Shown here: positions 18,425 to 27,116 of the stretch, in pieces
Position numbering within the stretch: position 1 is the stretch's first letter
Layout: the number at the start of each line of letters is the position of its first letter
From: Calothrix membranacea FACHB-236
GTDB taxonomy: Bacteria > Cyanobacteriota > Cyanobacteriia > Cyanobacteriales > Nostocaceae
NCBI RefSeq assembly: GCF_014696315.1
Contig: NZ_JACJPX010000038.1
Coordinates: forward strand, 19,279-83,278
Direction of reading: 5' to 3'
Length of the DNA: 64,000 bases
Made by a program: the position numbers and the translations under genes
Notes under the pieces: model-generated
The model's input: only the letters and a program-made list of their open reading frames with translations
Databases searched by the model: none
What the model was told of the DNA's origin: nothing

Positions 18425-19459
18425 TCAAATAGCATTTTTGATATCATTGACCAGTTGATCAATTCTAGATTGTGTAGTATTCCAAGAACACATAAAACGA
18501 ACTCCACCCACACCAATAAAGGTATAAAATTGCCAGCCTTTTTCTTTTAAAATTTTAATCGTATGTTCTGGTAGTTTGGCAAACACAGCATTGGCTTCCC
18601 GGGGAAACATCATCTCAACGCCATCAATATTGATTAATTTATTTTCTAAATATTCAGCACATTGATTGGCGTGTCGCGCATTGTTAAACCATGCGCCAGT
18701 TTCCAGTAAACCTAACCAGGGAGCCGAAATAAATCGCATTTTTGAAGCTAGTTGACCTGCTTGTTTACAGCGATAGTCAAAATCTTCTGCTAAAGCTTTG
18801 TTGAAGAAAATAATTGCTTCGCCTAAAGCCATGCCATTTTTTGTGCCACAAAAACATAATACATCTACCCCACTTTTCCAAGAAATTTCTGCAGGGGTTT
18901 TATTCATAGCAGCAACTGCATTGGCAAAACGAGCGCCATCCATGTGAATTTTTAAGTTATACTGACGCGCAGTTTCTTTAATTTCTGCTAGTTCATCCAG
19001 AGAATATAAAGTCCCTACTTCTGTGGCTTGGGTAATACTAATAACTTTTGGTTTAGGATAATGAATATCAGTGCGCTTAGTTACTAATGATGCTATAGCC
19101 TGTGCTGTTAACTTACCATTTTCGCCTTTAGCTAATAGTAATTTGGAACCATTAGAAGCAAACTCTGGTGCGCCACATTCATCTGTTTCAATGTGGGATG
19201 TTTCATGACAAATAACGCTGTGATATGACTGACAAAGTGCAGCTAAAGATAGAGAATTTGCGGCTGTACCGTTAAAAGCAAAAAATACTTCGCAATCAAT
19301 TTCAAATAACTCACGAAAATAATCTGTTGCTTTTTGCGTCCATTCATCATTCCCATAAGCTGGAGCACTTCCTTGATTAGCTTTTAGCATATACTCTAGC
19401 GCTTGGGGGCAAATTCCCGAGTAATTATCACTTGCAAACTGTTCTAATTGATTATGCAT
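18425..19459 (-). CDS. Threonine aldolase-family PLP enzyme (beta-eliminating lyase)
   Basis: 344 residues, fold-type I PLP enzyme of the low-specificity L-threonine aldolase family, which splits L-(allo)threonine to glycine and acetaldehyde. Seen: FAFNGTAANSLSL (cofactor phosphate site, about 61-73), HIETDECGAPEF, the Asp of HMDGARFANA that contacts the pyridine nitrogen (about 172), and the Schiff-base lysine in CFCGTKNGMALGE (Lys about 207). The C-terminal domain ends FIGVGGVRFMCSWNTTQSRI. Related family members act on other beta-hydroxy amino acids, so substrate range is open. No membrane segment or signal. It is not obviously in an operon. Confidence 0.85.
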   Translation of the reverse strand: MHNQLEQFASDNYSGICPQALEYMLKANQGSAPAYGNDEWTQKATDYFRELFEIDCEVFFAFNGTAANSLSLAALCQSYHSVICHETSHIETDECGAPEFASNGSKLLLAKGENGKLTAQAIASLVTKRTDIHYPKPKVISITQATEVGTLYSLDELAEIKETARQYNLKIHMDGARFANAVAAMNKTPAEISWKSGVDVLCFCGTKNGMALGEAIIFFNKALAEDFDYRCKQAGQLASKMRFISAPWLGLLETGAWFNNARHANQCAEYLENKLINIDGVEMMFPREANAVFAKLPEHTIKILKEKGWQFYTFIGVGGVRFMCSWNTTQSRIDQLVNDIKNAI

Positions 19460-19553
19460 AATTGTTACTTAATGTTTGATAAGTCAATATATTTCAATTG
19501 GAATCTATCTTTGTCTAATGTTATCAACTTTTATATTTAATGTAAGTTATCTC

Positions 19554-19895
19554 TTATATTGACGGACGATTAATGCGTAACAATTTTGCTGTTAATGTAT
19601 CTTCAGCAGAAATTGTTTCATGGATGCGTGTTGCTAGTTGTACAAAATCTGGCTCTTCTGTACAGACAATTATGCCAGCATGATTTGGTTGTAAACGATG
19701 CAATCTAATAAAATCACGACGATTGCGCGTTAAAACTGCTCTAGCATTACTTGTGGCAAATATTAATACATCTTCATCAGGAATTTTCAGATTTGCATTT
19801 CCTGCTTCCATAGCTGTTAATACATCGTGTCCAAAATCACGAAGCAATTCCACCACTGGTAATGGGAAGTTTTCATCTGTATAAAGATGTGCCAA
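19554..19895 (-). CDS. DUF5615 PIN-like protein (putative toxin)
   Basis: 113 residues starting at a TTG (19895). An in-frame TAA lies only two codons upstream and the family start (M-A-x-L-Y-x-D-E-N-F) fits there. The DENFPLPVVELLRDFGHDV opening, DEDVLIFATSNARAVLTRNR and the end (AKLLRINRPS) match DUF5615, a PIN-like nuclease family commonly paired with DUF433 proteins. Acidic residues at D7/E8 and D56/E57 are candidate metal ligands. It directly follows the DUF433 gene in the same reading frame. A type II toxin role is inferred from pairing. Confidence 0.82.
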   Translation of the reverse strand: MAHLYTDENFPLPVVELLRDFGHDVLTAMEAGNANLKIPDEDVLIFATSNARAVLTRNRRDFIRLHRLQPNHAGIIVCTEEPDFVQLATRIHETISAEDTLTAKLLRINRPSI

Positions 19896-19898
19896 TTT

Positions 19899-20246
19899 TT
19901 AATCTTCCAAACTTTCTAGCATGACTTCGTCATTTTCTTTGATTGCTTGTTCAATTTCTTCTGGGTTTGCATCTGCATAAGCCCAAGCATTTACTAAGTC
20001 GGCAGCATTTAGATGAGGAAATGATTCTAAAATCCGAGCATCACTCATCCCCAAACAACGATCATTTACTAGTGACCAAACCGGAATGCGAGTATTTGCA
20101 ATACAAGCATCACCACCACATACACCTTGAGTTTTAGTAATTCCTTGTGAACCAGTACTTAAAGTTTTAGTCAATATCTGTATTGCTTCGGCTTTTTCAC
20201 TTGCATTTAATGATTGCAGTTGTATAGCTAATTCTTGGTGCGTCAT
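19899..20246 (-). CDS. DUF433 domain protein (putative antitoxin)
   Basis: 115 residues. The N-terminal third (MTHQELAIQLQSLNASEKAE) looks helical. The DUF433 core is GVCGGDACIANTRIPVWSLV, followed by GMSDARILESFPHLNAADLV and NAWAYADANPEEIE, a helix-turn-helix-like unit found in VapB45-type antitoxins. It precedes the DUF5615 gene with only three bases between stop and start, the usual antitoxin-first order of type II modules, and likely represses its own promoter. The ATG at 20246 has no obvious ribosome site. Confidence 0.82.
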   Translation of the reverse strand: MTHQELAIQLQSLNASEKAEAIQILTKTLSTGSQGITKTQGVCGGDACIANTRIPVWSLVNDRCLGMSDARILESFPHLNAADLVNAWAYADANPEEIEQAIKENDEVMLESLED

Positions 20247-20297
20247 AATTAATATTAACTTAGTTTTAAATTTAATGTATTACTGAATAGTTCTTGT

Positions 20298-21482
20298 TCA
20301 TTCACTAAATTTAGAAAATAAATTTGCTAAAACTACATTAGAAAATAAAAATCCTTGGGGATCGGTTAGGCAAAATCTTCCATTTATAACCTCTACCCAG
20401 CCTTTTGCAAAATACGGCTTGAAAAATTTCTGAAGTTCTTCTAGTTTATCTTCTCCAAAATCTGCCGCTAAAGCTGCTAAACTCACACCTTCAGCCAGGC
20501 GCAATCCTAACATTAAGGTTTCTAATAACACTTCATTTGGTGGTGTGATTTCACAATCAACTACACAACCAGCTTTTACCCATGCGTAATACTCTTTGGT
20601 TTTACGCGGACGTGTGAAACGCTTCCCTTCAATATAGCTAGCTGCACCCATACCAAAACCATAATAAGGACGATTTTCCCAATAAACCCGATTATGCTGA
20701 CATTGATGGCCAGGCTGAGCATAATTGGAAATTTCATAATGTTCATAACCTGCATCAGTCAAAACTTGCTGTGCCATTTGGTACATTTTGACTGTGGTTT
20801 CATCTGTGGGTAAAGGATTAGCGCCTGGTTCATAGTATCGACCAAAGGCTGTACCTGGCTCTATGGTAAGGTCATAAATTGAGATATGAGTGGGTGCGAT
20901 CGCCACGGCTTTCGCTAGGGAATCCTGCCAACGCTCTAAAGACTGATGCGGTAAACCAGAAATTAAGTCTAAACTAAATTCGGGAATCTCGACTTTGCGG
21001 ACTAATTCCACAGCTGCAAAAATATCTGCAATTGAGTGCGATCGCCCAGCAAGTTTTAACAACTCTTCTTGAAATGCTTGTATACCTAGACTAACCCGAT
21101 TCACCCCCAGACTGCGGTACCCTGCTATATGTGCTAAATCAAATGTTCCTGGGTCCATTTCCATAGAAATCTCTGCCCCAGGTAAAATGCCAAAATGCTG
21201 CTCTAAAGCTGTTAATATCTGCTGTAATTGCTCTATGGATAGCAGCGAAGGAGTTCCACCACCGAAAAAAATTGTCTTTAAAGGTTGACCGAATGTCGGT
21301 GCGGTAGCAATTTCTTGAGTTAGCACTTCCACGTATTGGGAAATCGTACGTGATGTTTCCCCCCGCAAGCGATCGCCCACAACAGATATCGGAAAATCGC
21401 AATAAAAGCACCGCCGTCTGCAAAATGGAATATGCACATAAGCGGAAGTGGGAGTGCTATAAAAATTAACTTTTTGAGGCAT
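20298..21482 (-). CDS. hemW: Radical SAM coproporphyrinogen oxidase-like protein (HemW-like)
   Basis: 394 residues from ATG 21482 (MPQKVNFYST); a TTG at 21494 would add four and is less likely. The radical-SAM cluster motif is CRRRCFYC, with Cys21, Cys25 and Cys28, the C-x3-C-x2-C form. FGGGTPSLL follows (about 93), as do EMDPGTFD, RVSLGIQAF, DLISGLPHQ and a HemN-type C-terminal domain. At about 395 residues it fits HemW, a heme chaperone, rather than the longer anaerobic oxidase HemN (about 450). HemW inserts heme into respiratory proteins in other bacteria. The older annotation as anaerobic coproporphyrinogen III oxidase is common but less likely. Confidence 0.82.
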   Translation of the reverse strand: MPQKVNFYSTPTSAYVHIPFCRRRCFYCDFPISVVGDRLRGETSRTISQYVEVLTQEIATAPTFGQPLKTIFFGGGTPSLLSIEQLQQILTALEQHFGILPGAEISMEMDPGTFDLAHIAGYRSLGVNRVSLGIQAFQEELLKLAGRSHSIADIFAAVELVRKVEIPEFSLDLISGLPHQSLERWQDSLAKAVAIAPTHISIYDLTIEPGTAFGRYYEPGANPLPTDETTVKMYQMAQQVLTDAGYEHYEISNYAQPGHQCQHNRVYWENRPYYGFGMGAASYIEGKRFTRPRKTKEYYAWVKAGCVVDCEITPPNEVLLETLMLGLRLAEGVSLAALAADFGEDKLEELQKFFKPYFAKGWVEVINGRFCLTDPQGFLFSNVVLANLFSKFSE

Positions 21483-21732
21483 TGTAAGAAACAATAAAAT
21501 TCATCATACTGAGAATTACAAACGATAAAAATTAGTAGTTTATTTACAAGTATTATCGTTTTACAACAAAACAATTAAAAATATGAAGCTAAAACTATTT
21601 GGTTATAATATTTGCAGATATTACCTGCTTAAACCCCTAGAGTTAAGTAAACATTTCTAAAGCTATTTGCCTATGAAATAAAAAATACTTAAACTTTTTC
21701 GGTTAATACAGTTGCAGGAAAACCACAAAACC

Positions 21733-22809
21733 ATGCTTGATGCAATTATTATTCTCTCATTCATCCTAGCAGCATCGGGAATAGGGTTCTATAGCATCGA
21801 ACTACTACCCAATGGTTCGCTAGACAACGTCACAAATTTAGAAGCCTTGCGCTTAGTTGTTGCCGTCTTTGCTGCAATCATTGGTGGTGCGATTGGGCTA
21901 AGTTTCCAAACTACATATCGCCGCCTAGAAGCACAAGTGCGAGAAATGCCTCTAGAAGTAATTTTAACGCGTGCCATTGGTTTGGTGATTGGGTTATTGT
22001 TAGCCAACCTCATGCTTGCACCGTTATTTTTATTACCCATTCCCCCAGATTTTAGTTTTATCAAGCCTTTAGTAGCAGTGGTTGGCAGTATTATCTTGTC
22101 TGTCACTGGTATGAATTTGGCAGATACCCACGGACGCGGCTTATTGCGGTTTATTAATCCGAACACCGTAGAAACGATGGTAGCAGAAGGTACTCTTAAA
22201 CCTGCTAATACTAAAGTTTTAGATACAAGCTGTATTATTGATGGTCGGATTGAAGCACTTTTAGAAACTGGCTTTCTAGAAGGGCAAATTATCGTACCGC
22301 AGTTTGTCTTGCAAGAATTGCAACAAGTAGCTGATGCGAGTAAAGACCAAAAACGGGTAAGGGGAAGAAGAGGATTAGAAATTCTCAACCGCATTAAAGA
22401 AGCCTATCCAGAACGCATCCTGATTAATCCTTCTGATTACGAAGATATTCCCACAGTCGATGCGAAGTTAGTCAGATTCGCTCAAGACATCAATGGTACA
22501 TTGCTGACTAACGACTACAACTTATCAAAAGTTGCTAGCGTCCAGAAAGTGCCAGTATTAAATGTCAATGATTTAGTTAACGCTGTCCGTCCCACCTATT
22601 TACCTGGGGATAACCTCGATTTGAAAATTCTCAAAGAAGGTAAAGAACCCAGTCAGGGAATCGGCTACCTAGACGATGGCACAATGGTTGTCGTTGAGGA
22701 AGGTAGTGGTTATGTAGGCGGTGAACTGCGAGTAGTCGTCACTAGTGCGTTACAAACTACAGCAGGACGCATGATTTTTGCTAAACCACAGGCTTCAGCA
22801 TTGGCATAA
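21733..22809 (+). CDS. PIN/TRAM domain membrane protein (YacL-like)
   Basis: 358 residues from ATG 21733, with AGGAAAA 13 bases upstream; a TTG at 21712 is in frame but poorer. Four membrane segments occupy about 4-125 (IIILSFILAASGIGF; LVVAVFAAIIGGAIGLSF; IGLVIGLLLANLMLAPLFLL; PLVAVVGSIILSV). A PIN nuclease domain follows, starting LDTSCIIDGRIEAL (about 161) with later Asp residues in TVDAKLVRFA and LTNDYNL. The last 60 residues form a TRAM-type RNA-binding domain (GYLDDGTMVVVEEGSGYVGG). This is the architecture of YacL, conserved in Firmicutes and cyanobacteria. A membrane-anchored RNase is inferred. Confidence 0.88.
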   Translation: MLDAIIILSFILAASGIGFYSIELLPNGSLDNVTNLEALRLVVAVFAAIIGGAIGLSFQTTYRRLEAQVREMPLEVILTRAIGLVIGLLLANLMLAPLFLLPIPPDFSFIKPLVAVVGSIILSVTGMNLADTHGRGLLRFINPNTVETMVAEGTLKPANTKVLDTSCIIDGRIEALLETGFLEGQIIVPQFVLQELQQVADASKDQKRVRGRRGLEILNRIKEAYPERILINPSDYEDIPTVDAKLVRFAQDINGTLLTNDYNLSKVASVQKVPVLNVNDLVNAVRPTYLPGDNLDLKILKEGKEPSQGIGYLDDGTMVVVEEGSGYVGGELRVVVTSALQTTAGRMIFAKPQASALA

Positions 22810-22842
22810 GACAATAAAATGTTTAATCCATCTGAATTTGCG

Positions 22843-22877
22843 ATCGGTGCAGGTTAACTGCACCGATTATTTATTGG
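22843..22877 (+). terminator. Terminator hairpin after PIN/TRAM gene
   Basis: ATCGGTGCA pairs perfectly with TGCACCGAT (22859-22867), followed by TATTTATTGG, 34 bases after the stop at 22809. Confidence 0.65.
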
Positions 22878-22974
22878 ATTGATGAGGACAAGTTAATTAC
22901 CAGGGTTGAAATTTATGCCTATATGATTAAACCATTTTTATTTATTACATCTGTGATTTGGAAAAATTACAATT

Positions 22975-23361
22975 TTAATTTTCGTAAATTTCTAAGGGTA
23001 AATTATCCGGGTCTTTAAAGAAAGTAAATTTCTTTCCTGTAATTTCATCAATTCTAATATTCTCGACTTCTATACCTTGCGATTGTAAATCAATCACAGT
23101 TTGCTCAATATCATCAACTGCAAATGCTAAATGTCTTAAACCGCAAGCTTCAGGAGTGCTAGGTCTTTGAGGAGGATTAGGAAAAGAAAATAATTCAATT
23201 TGGCTATGATCGCCAACGCGTAAATCTAATTTATAAGAATTGCGGTGCGCGCGAAAAGTTTCTTCAATAATCGCAAAGCCTAACGCTTCTACATAAAATT
23301 TTTTTGAGCGTTCGTAGTCAGAACAAATGATTGCGATGTGATGAATGTCATTTATTTTCAT
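22975..23361 (-). CDS. VOC family protein (glyoxalase-like)
   Basis: 128 residues, one vicinal-oxygen-chelate unit of two beta-alpha-beta-beta-beta modules. Motifs: IHHIAIICSDYERSKKFYVE (His7/His8, first metal ligand), SQIELFSFPNPPQRPS (Glu), LRHLAFAVDDIEQTVIDLQ (His) and FFKDPDNLPLEIYEN (terminal Glu). The four metal ligands H/E/H/E appear present. The ending DPDN-x-x-E-[IL]-Y-E is typical of the YaeR/gloA2 subgroup, whose substrate is not well defined, so the label glyoxalase I is not assured. Cytoplasmic. Confidence 0.82.
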   Translation of the reverse strand: MKINDIHHIAIICSDYERSKKFYVEALGFAIIEETFRAHRNSYKLDLRVGDHSQIELFSFPNPPQRPSTPEACGLRHLAFAVDDIEQTVIDLQSQGIEVENIRIDEITGKKFTFFKDPDNLPLEIYEN

Positions 23362-23396
23362 AAATTATGAATTACAAATTATACTCACCTGAGCAA

Positions 23397-24677
23397 TTAT
23401 TCTTGTAAGACTGTCTTTGAGACAATTCTAGTTTTCTTACGATCGCCTTCCGAAAGTTCTTCCCCAGCTTGTAGGCGAGTGGCAGAAGTTTGTAATACTG
23501 TGGCTGCACCTGTATCTCCTATTTGCAAGGCGGTTTTGGCGGCTGTTTGTAACATTGTCGCTGCACCAACGCGATCGCCTTCTTGCAATTTCGCTTCTGC
23601 TAACTGAGTTTGGCGATATTTGGCTAATGTCAAAATCGACTGTTGTACCTGGGGATTAACAGTTGGTTGGTAAACTCTTACCACATCTGCATACACAGGT
23701 GCGATCGCAGAAAGTAAGCCTTGTTTATCTACGGCGGGATCGTCGTAGCGGATTTGAATTTGCCCGATTTCTTGTCTACCTTCTGGTAATTGACCAAGAT
23801 AAATATTGGCTAAAACTAGCCGTTCCACATCTTGCATTAAGTCTCCTAAACGCACCGCCAAGCGTCCATCGGCTTCTTGTTGCACTGGTAATTCAATTGT
23901 ATCTGGGGCAACTTGGGCAATGGGTTTGAGTTCTGCTAGCCGCACATTTGGCATTAAGGACAATAGCAAGTAGGCGTTAGTTAGCCCTACAGACTGAATA
24001 CGTCTAAATAAACGACTAAATTCATCAACTGCTTGTTCTGGATGCTCAATATAAGCTAAAGTTCCACCACCCGCATCGGCAATTTTTTCCAGTAAATCTT
24101 GGTTCCAATTAGTCCCAAATCCTAAAGTATTGAGAGTCAGGTTGAACTTAGTCGCCTTGTGCGCTAGTTCCAGACAACGTTTATTGTCATCGGGGCCTAA
24201 CTCCCATTTCCAAATTTTCAAGCTACTTTCACCCTGTCCATCTGTAAGTAAAAACGCCTGGGAAACAGTTCCTTTTGTACCTTTCATCAGTTCTGTAATT
24301 CCCAGTGCTAAACCCTCAGCAATTACCGTCCCACCGCTAGCGTTAAGCTTACTTTTAATTAGTTTTTTGATGCTGTCTAGGTCTTGGACTTCCTGGTTAG
24401 GTACAATAACTTCGGCTGCACCAGCAAAGGCGACTACCGAAATGCGATCGCCAACTTTGAGTTGATCGACTAATCCCTCGACTGCTTGGATTACGGTGTT
24501 GATGGGTTTCCCATGCATGGAACCACTTTTATCGAGAATCAAGCATAAATTCAGGGGAAGATAGCGGTCAAATTCCCCAGCAATCGCAGAAATCGCAATT
24601 CCTAGTTGACGCTGGCTACTTGATTGAGCCAGGTCGATATTAGTATCACTTAGCGCCGACAGTAATTTTACTTTCAT
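23397..24677 (-). CDS. VWA domain protein (paralogue 2 of tandem pair)
   Basis: 426 residues. A von Willebrand A domain spans about 40-225, with the metal-ion-dependent adhesion site DKSGS (Asp49, Ser51, Ser53), a Thr in GGTVIAEGLALGI and Asp in LLTDGQGE. A beta-rich segment follows (about 230-330). The C-terminal 90 residues are helical and Ala/Gln/Leu-rich (AKYRQTQLAEAKLQEGDRVG; AATVLQTSATRLQAGEELSE). There is no signal peptide or membrane segment. Its ATG overlaps the stop of the upstream paralogue by four bases (ATGA), which indicates translational coupling. Proteins of this type are widespread in cyanobacteria; the binding partner is unknown. Confidence 0.85.
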   Translation of the reverse strand: MKVKLLSALSDTNIDLAQSSSQRQLGIAISAIAGEFDRYLPLNLCLILDKSGSMHGKPINTVIQAVEGLVDQLKVGDRISVVAFAGAAEVIVPNQEVQDLDSIKKLIKSKLNASGGTVIAEGLALGITELMKGTKGTVSQAFLLTDGQGESSLKIWKWELGPDDNKRCLELAHKATKFNLTLNTLGFGTNWNQDLLEKIADAGGGTLAYIEHPEQAVDEFSRLFRRIQSVGLTNAYLLLSLMPNVRLAELKPIAQVAPDTIELPVQQEADGRLAVRLGDLMQDVERLVLANIYLGQLPEGRQEIGQIQIRYDDPAVDKQGLLSAIAPVYADVVRVYQPTVNPQVQQSILTLAKYRQTQLAEAKLQEGDRVGAATMLQTAAKTALQIGDTGAATVLQTSATRLQAGEELSEGDRKKTRIVSKTVLQE

Positions 24678-25930
24678 GACTGTGGTGTATCTTGCAACAC
24701 GGTTTTGGAGACAATTCTGGTTTTCTTGCGATCGCTTTCGGATAACTCTTGGCCAGCTTGCAATCTTGTGGCGGAAGTTTGCAACACTGTAGCTGCACCT
24801 GTATCTCCCATTTGCAAAGCTGTTTTCGCAGCAGTTTGCAGCATAGTTGCTGCACCAGCGCGATCGCCTTGTTGTAATTTTGCTTCTGCTAACTGAGTTT
24901 GGCGATACTTCGCTAATGCCAAGATAGACTGTTGCACTTCGGGATTAGCAGCAGGTTGGTAAACTCTAGTTATATTTGCATAAACTGGGATATTGGGTGT
25001 GAATAAACCTACTTGGTTATTAGCTGGATCGTCGTAGCGGACTTGCAAATTAGCGATCGCTTGTTTACCTTCGGGTAATTGTCCCAAATAAATATTAGCT
25101 AAAATTACGCGCTCTACATCCTTCATTAAATCACCCAAGCGTACTGCAAACCTGCCATCGGCTTCTTGCTGGATGGGTAACTCAATTGTATCTGGAGACA
25201 CTTGGGCTATTGGTTTGAGTTCTGCCAGTCGCACATTTGGCATGAGGGAGAATAGCAAATAGGCATTCGTCAAGCCAATTGTTTGAATGCGGCTAAAAAG
25301 ACGGTTAAACTCCTCCACTACCTGATCGGCTTTTTGAATGTAAGAAAGGGTTCCTAAACCAGCGTCCGCAATTTTTTCTAAAATATCCTGATTCCAGTTG
25401 TCACCAAATCCTAAGGTATTTAAAGTCAAACTATAATTAGCAGCTAATTGGGCAAATTTTAAACAGCGATCATTATTGCCATGTTCATTCTCACCATCAG
25501 TTAACAAAAATACTTGAGAGACAGTATCTTTTTTGCCTTTGGCTAACTCCTCAATGCCCAAACGCAACCCTTCATCAATGGCTGTCCCACCATCAGCAGT
25601 TAGGCGGTTAATTTGTCTTTTAATATATTCTGGATCTTCAATAACTTGATTGGGGATCAGGACTTTAGCCCGGTGATCGAAAACCACAACCGTCAGGCGA
25701 TCGCCTGGTTTTAGTCTATCAACCAAACGGTTTGCTGCTTGCTTGACAGTTTCTAAAGGTCGCCCATTCATCGACCCACTATGATCGAGAATTAAACATA
25801 AATTTAGCGGCACATTGCGATCCACAACTTCTGCGATCGCCGAAATTGAAATGGCTAACTGACGCTGACTATTCGTTTGATTTGCATCTAAATTACTATC
25901 ATTCAGGGTCGGTTGTAAGTTAACTTTCAT
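24674..25930 (-). CDS. VWA domain protein (paralogue 1 of tandem pair)
   Basis: 418 residues, alignable with the next gene over its whole length. The adhesion site is DHSGS (Asp49, Ser51, Ser53) with GGTAIDEGLRLGI and LLTDGENE. The main length difference is a loop after LLTDG (here HGNNDRCLKFA; in the paralogue about ten residues longer). The C-terminal 70 residues are nearly the same in both proteins (GDTGAATVLQTSATRLQAG; KKTRIVSKTVLQ), more alike than the VWA domains, which suggests recent duplication with gene conversion or strong constraint. It is the first gene of a two-gene unit. Confidence 0.85.
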   Translation of the reverse strand: MKVNLQPTLNDSNLDANQTNSQRQLAISISAIAEVVDRNVPLNLCLILDHSGSMNGRPLETVKQAANRLVDRLKPGDRLTVVVFDHRAKVLIPNQVIEDPEYIKRQINRLTADGGTAIDEGLRLGIEELAKGKKDTVSQVFLLTDGENEHGNNDRCLKFAQLAANYSLTLNTLGFGDNWNQDILEKIADAGLGTLSYIQKADQVVEEFNRLFSRIQTIGLTNAYLLFSLMPNVRLAELKPIAQVSPDTIELPIQQEADGRFAVRLGDLMKDVERVILANIYLGQLPEGKQAIANLQVRYDDPANNQVGLFTPNIPVYANITRVYQPAANPEVQQSILALAKYRQTQLAEAKLQQGDRAGAATMLQTAAKTALQMGDTGAATVLQTSATRLQAGQELSESDRKKTRIVSKTVLQDTPQS

Positions 25931-26291
25931 AACTCAATGTTCCTAGCTAGGATACAGATATTTATAAATAACTTCAAAGCGTAACATTAGCGCTACGGAA
26001 AACAAATAGATTTATAAGCTGTAACGTTTTGAAACGTCAAAAGTCAGAGAGACGCGATTAATAGCGTCTGTCCAAAGTCCAAAGTTTCTTCACCCTTAAC
26101 TTTTGACAACCTTAACGAAAAAATATGCAACTTAAAATCGCAGTAGCTTATATTCAGAATATCTTAGAAGCTAAGGAATGGCAGATGCTCAGCCCCCTGA
26201 GCCATTAGCCAGAAATCCACACCTTGAAGATAGCTAGCATCGCGCTAGTATGTATTACAGTTAACGGCATAATTTCAGGCGCTCAGTTGCT
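25931..26291. other. Divergent intergenic region with imperfect AGACGCG palindrome
   Basis: Lies between the divergent VWA pair and clpR. An imperfect copy of the AGACGCG palindrome is at 26050-26069, with one changed base in the second half. Otherwise no structure is seen apart from presumed promoters. Confidence 0.5.
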
Positions 26292-26954
26292 ATGGACATT
26301 TCCCCCATCAAGGCTGTTCAAGCCCCCTATTACGGCGATAACTCTTACCGGACACCGCCGCCAGATTTACCCTCTCTCTTATTAAAGGAGCGAATTGTCT
26401 ATCTTGGGATGCCACTGGTGCCAGCTGTCACGGAATTGATCGTCGCTCAACTCCTTTATTTACAGTCCGACGATCCAGAGAAGCCGATTAAAATTTATAT
26501 CAACTCCACCGGCACATCCGGTTATAGTGGCGATCCCATTGGCTTTGAAACCGAAGCCTTTGCCATCTATGACACCATGAAATACATCAAGCCACCCATC
26601 CATACTATTTGCATCGGTTCCGCAATGGGTATGGCAGCGATGCTACTCGGTGCCGGTACTAAAGGATGCCGCGCTAGTTTACCCAACGCCAATATTATCC
26701 TGCATCAGCCCAAGAGCTACGCCCAAGGACAAGCAACGGATATTCAAATTCGGGCGAAGGAAGTTTTGGTAAACAAGGCATCAATGGTTGATATCTTACA
26801 TCGCACCACCGGGCAAGCCCCAGAAAAAATTACTAAAGATATGGATCGCCTCTTCTACATGACTCCCTATCAAGCCAAGGAATATGGGTTGATTGACCGA
26901 GTATTTGAAAAAGAAGAACTGGCAAATCCACCTCTGCCTGCTAGCGTCCTTTAA
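26292..26954 (+). CDS. clpR: ClpR, inactive ClpP-like protease subunit
   Basis: 220 residues, ClpP fold. The catalytic serine motif (A-S-M-G in ClpP) reads SAMGMAAM here, so alignment puts Gly113 where the nucleophile should be. The His (ILHQPKSY, His138) and the acidic position (KDMDRLFY) are kept. This loss defines ClpR, which in cyanobacteria and plastids forms mixed rings with ClpP3. A longer N-terminus and the insertion TSGYSGDPIGFE (about 75-86) also fit ClpR. The next gene encodes an active ClpP, the same order as clpR-clpP3 in Synechocystis. It should form the essential soluble Clp core that works with ClpC. Confidence 0.93.
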   Translation: MDISPIKAVQAPYYGDNSYRTPPPDLPSLLLKERIVYLGMPLVPAVTELIVAQLLYLQSDDPEKPIKIYINSTGTSGYSGDPIGFETEAFAIYDTMKYIKPPIHTICIGSAMGMAAMLLGAGTKGCRASLPNANIILHQPKSYAQGQATDIQIRAKEVLVNKASMVDILHRTTGQAPEKITKDMDRLFYMTPYQAKEYGLIDRVFEKEELANPPLPASVL

Positions 26955-27116
26955 TGAGTACCGAGTGCCGAGAATTGAATGCTGAGATATAAATATTGAG
27001 TTATTAATTCACTTTTAACTCTACATCTCTCACTCTTTACTTTTAATTCATGACTCAGCACTCAAAAATCAGGACTCAGCAATAATTTTCATCTAATTAC
27101 TTAGGGAGTAGCGAAA

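Noticed and set aside
20298..21482. Oxygen-independent coproporphyrinogen III oxidase HemN
   Set aside because: Length of about 394 residues and overall layout fit HemW better; true HemN is longer. The distinction is not proven by sequence alone.
21789..22394. 201-codon minus-strand open frame
   Set aside because: Fully antisense to the well-supported PIN/TRAM gene; Arg/Ser/Thr/Pro-rich composition is that of a shadow frame.
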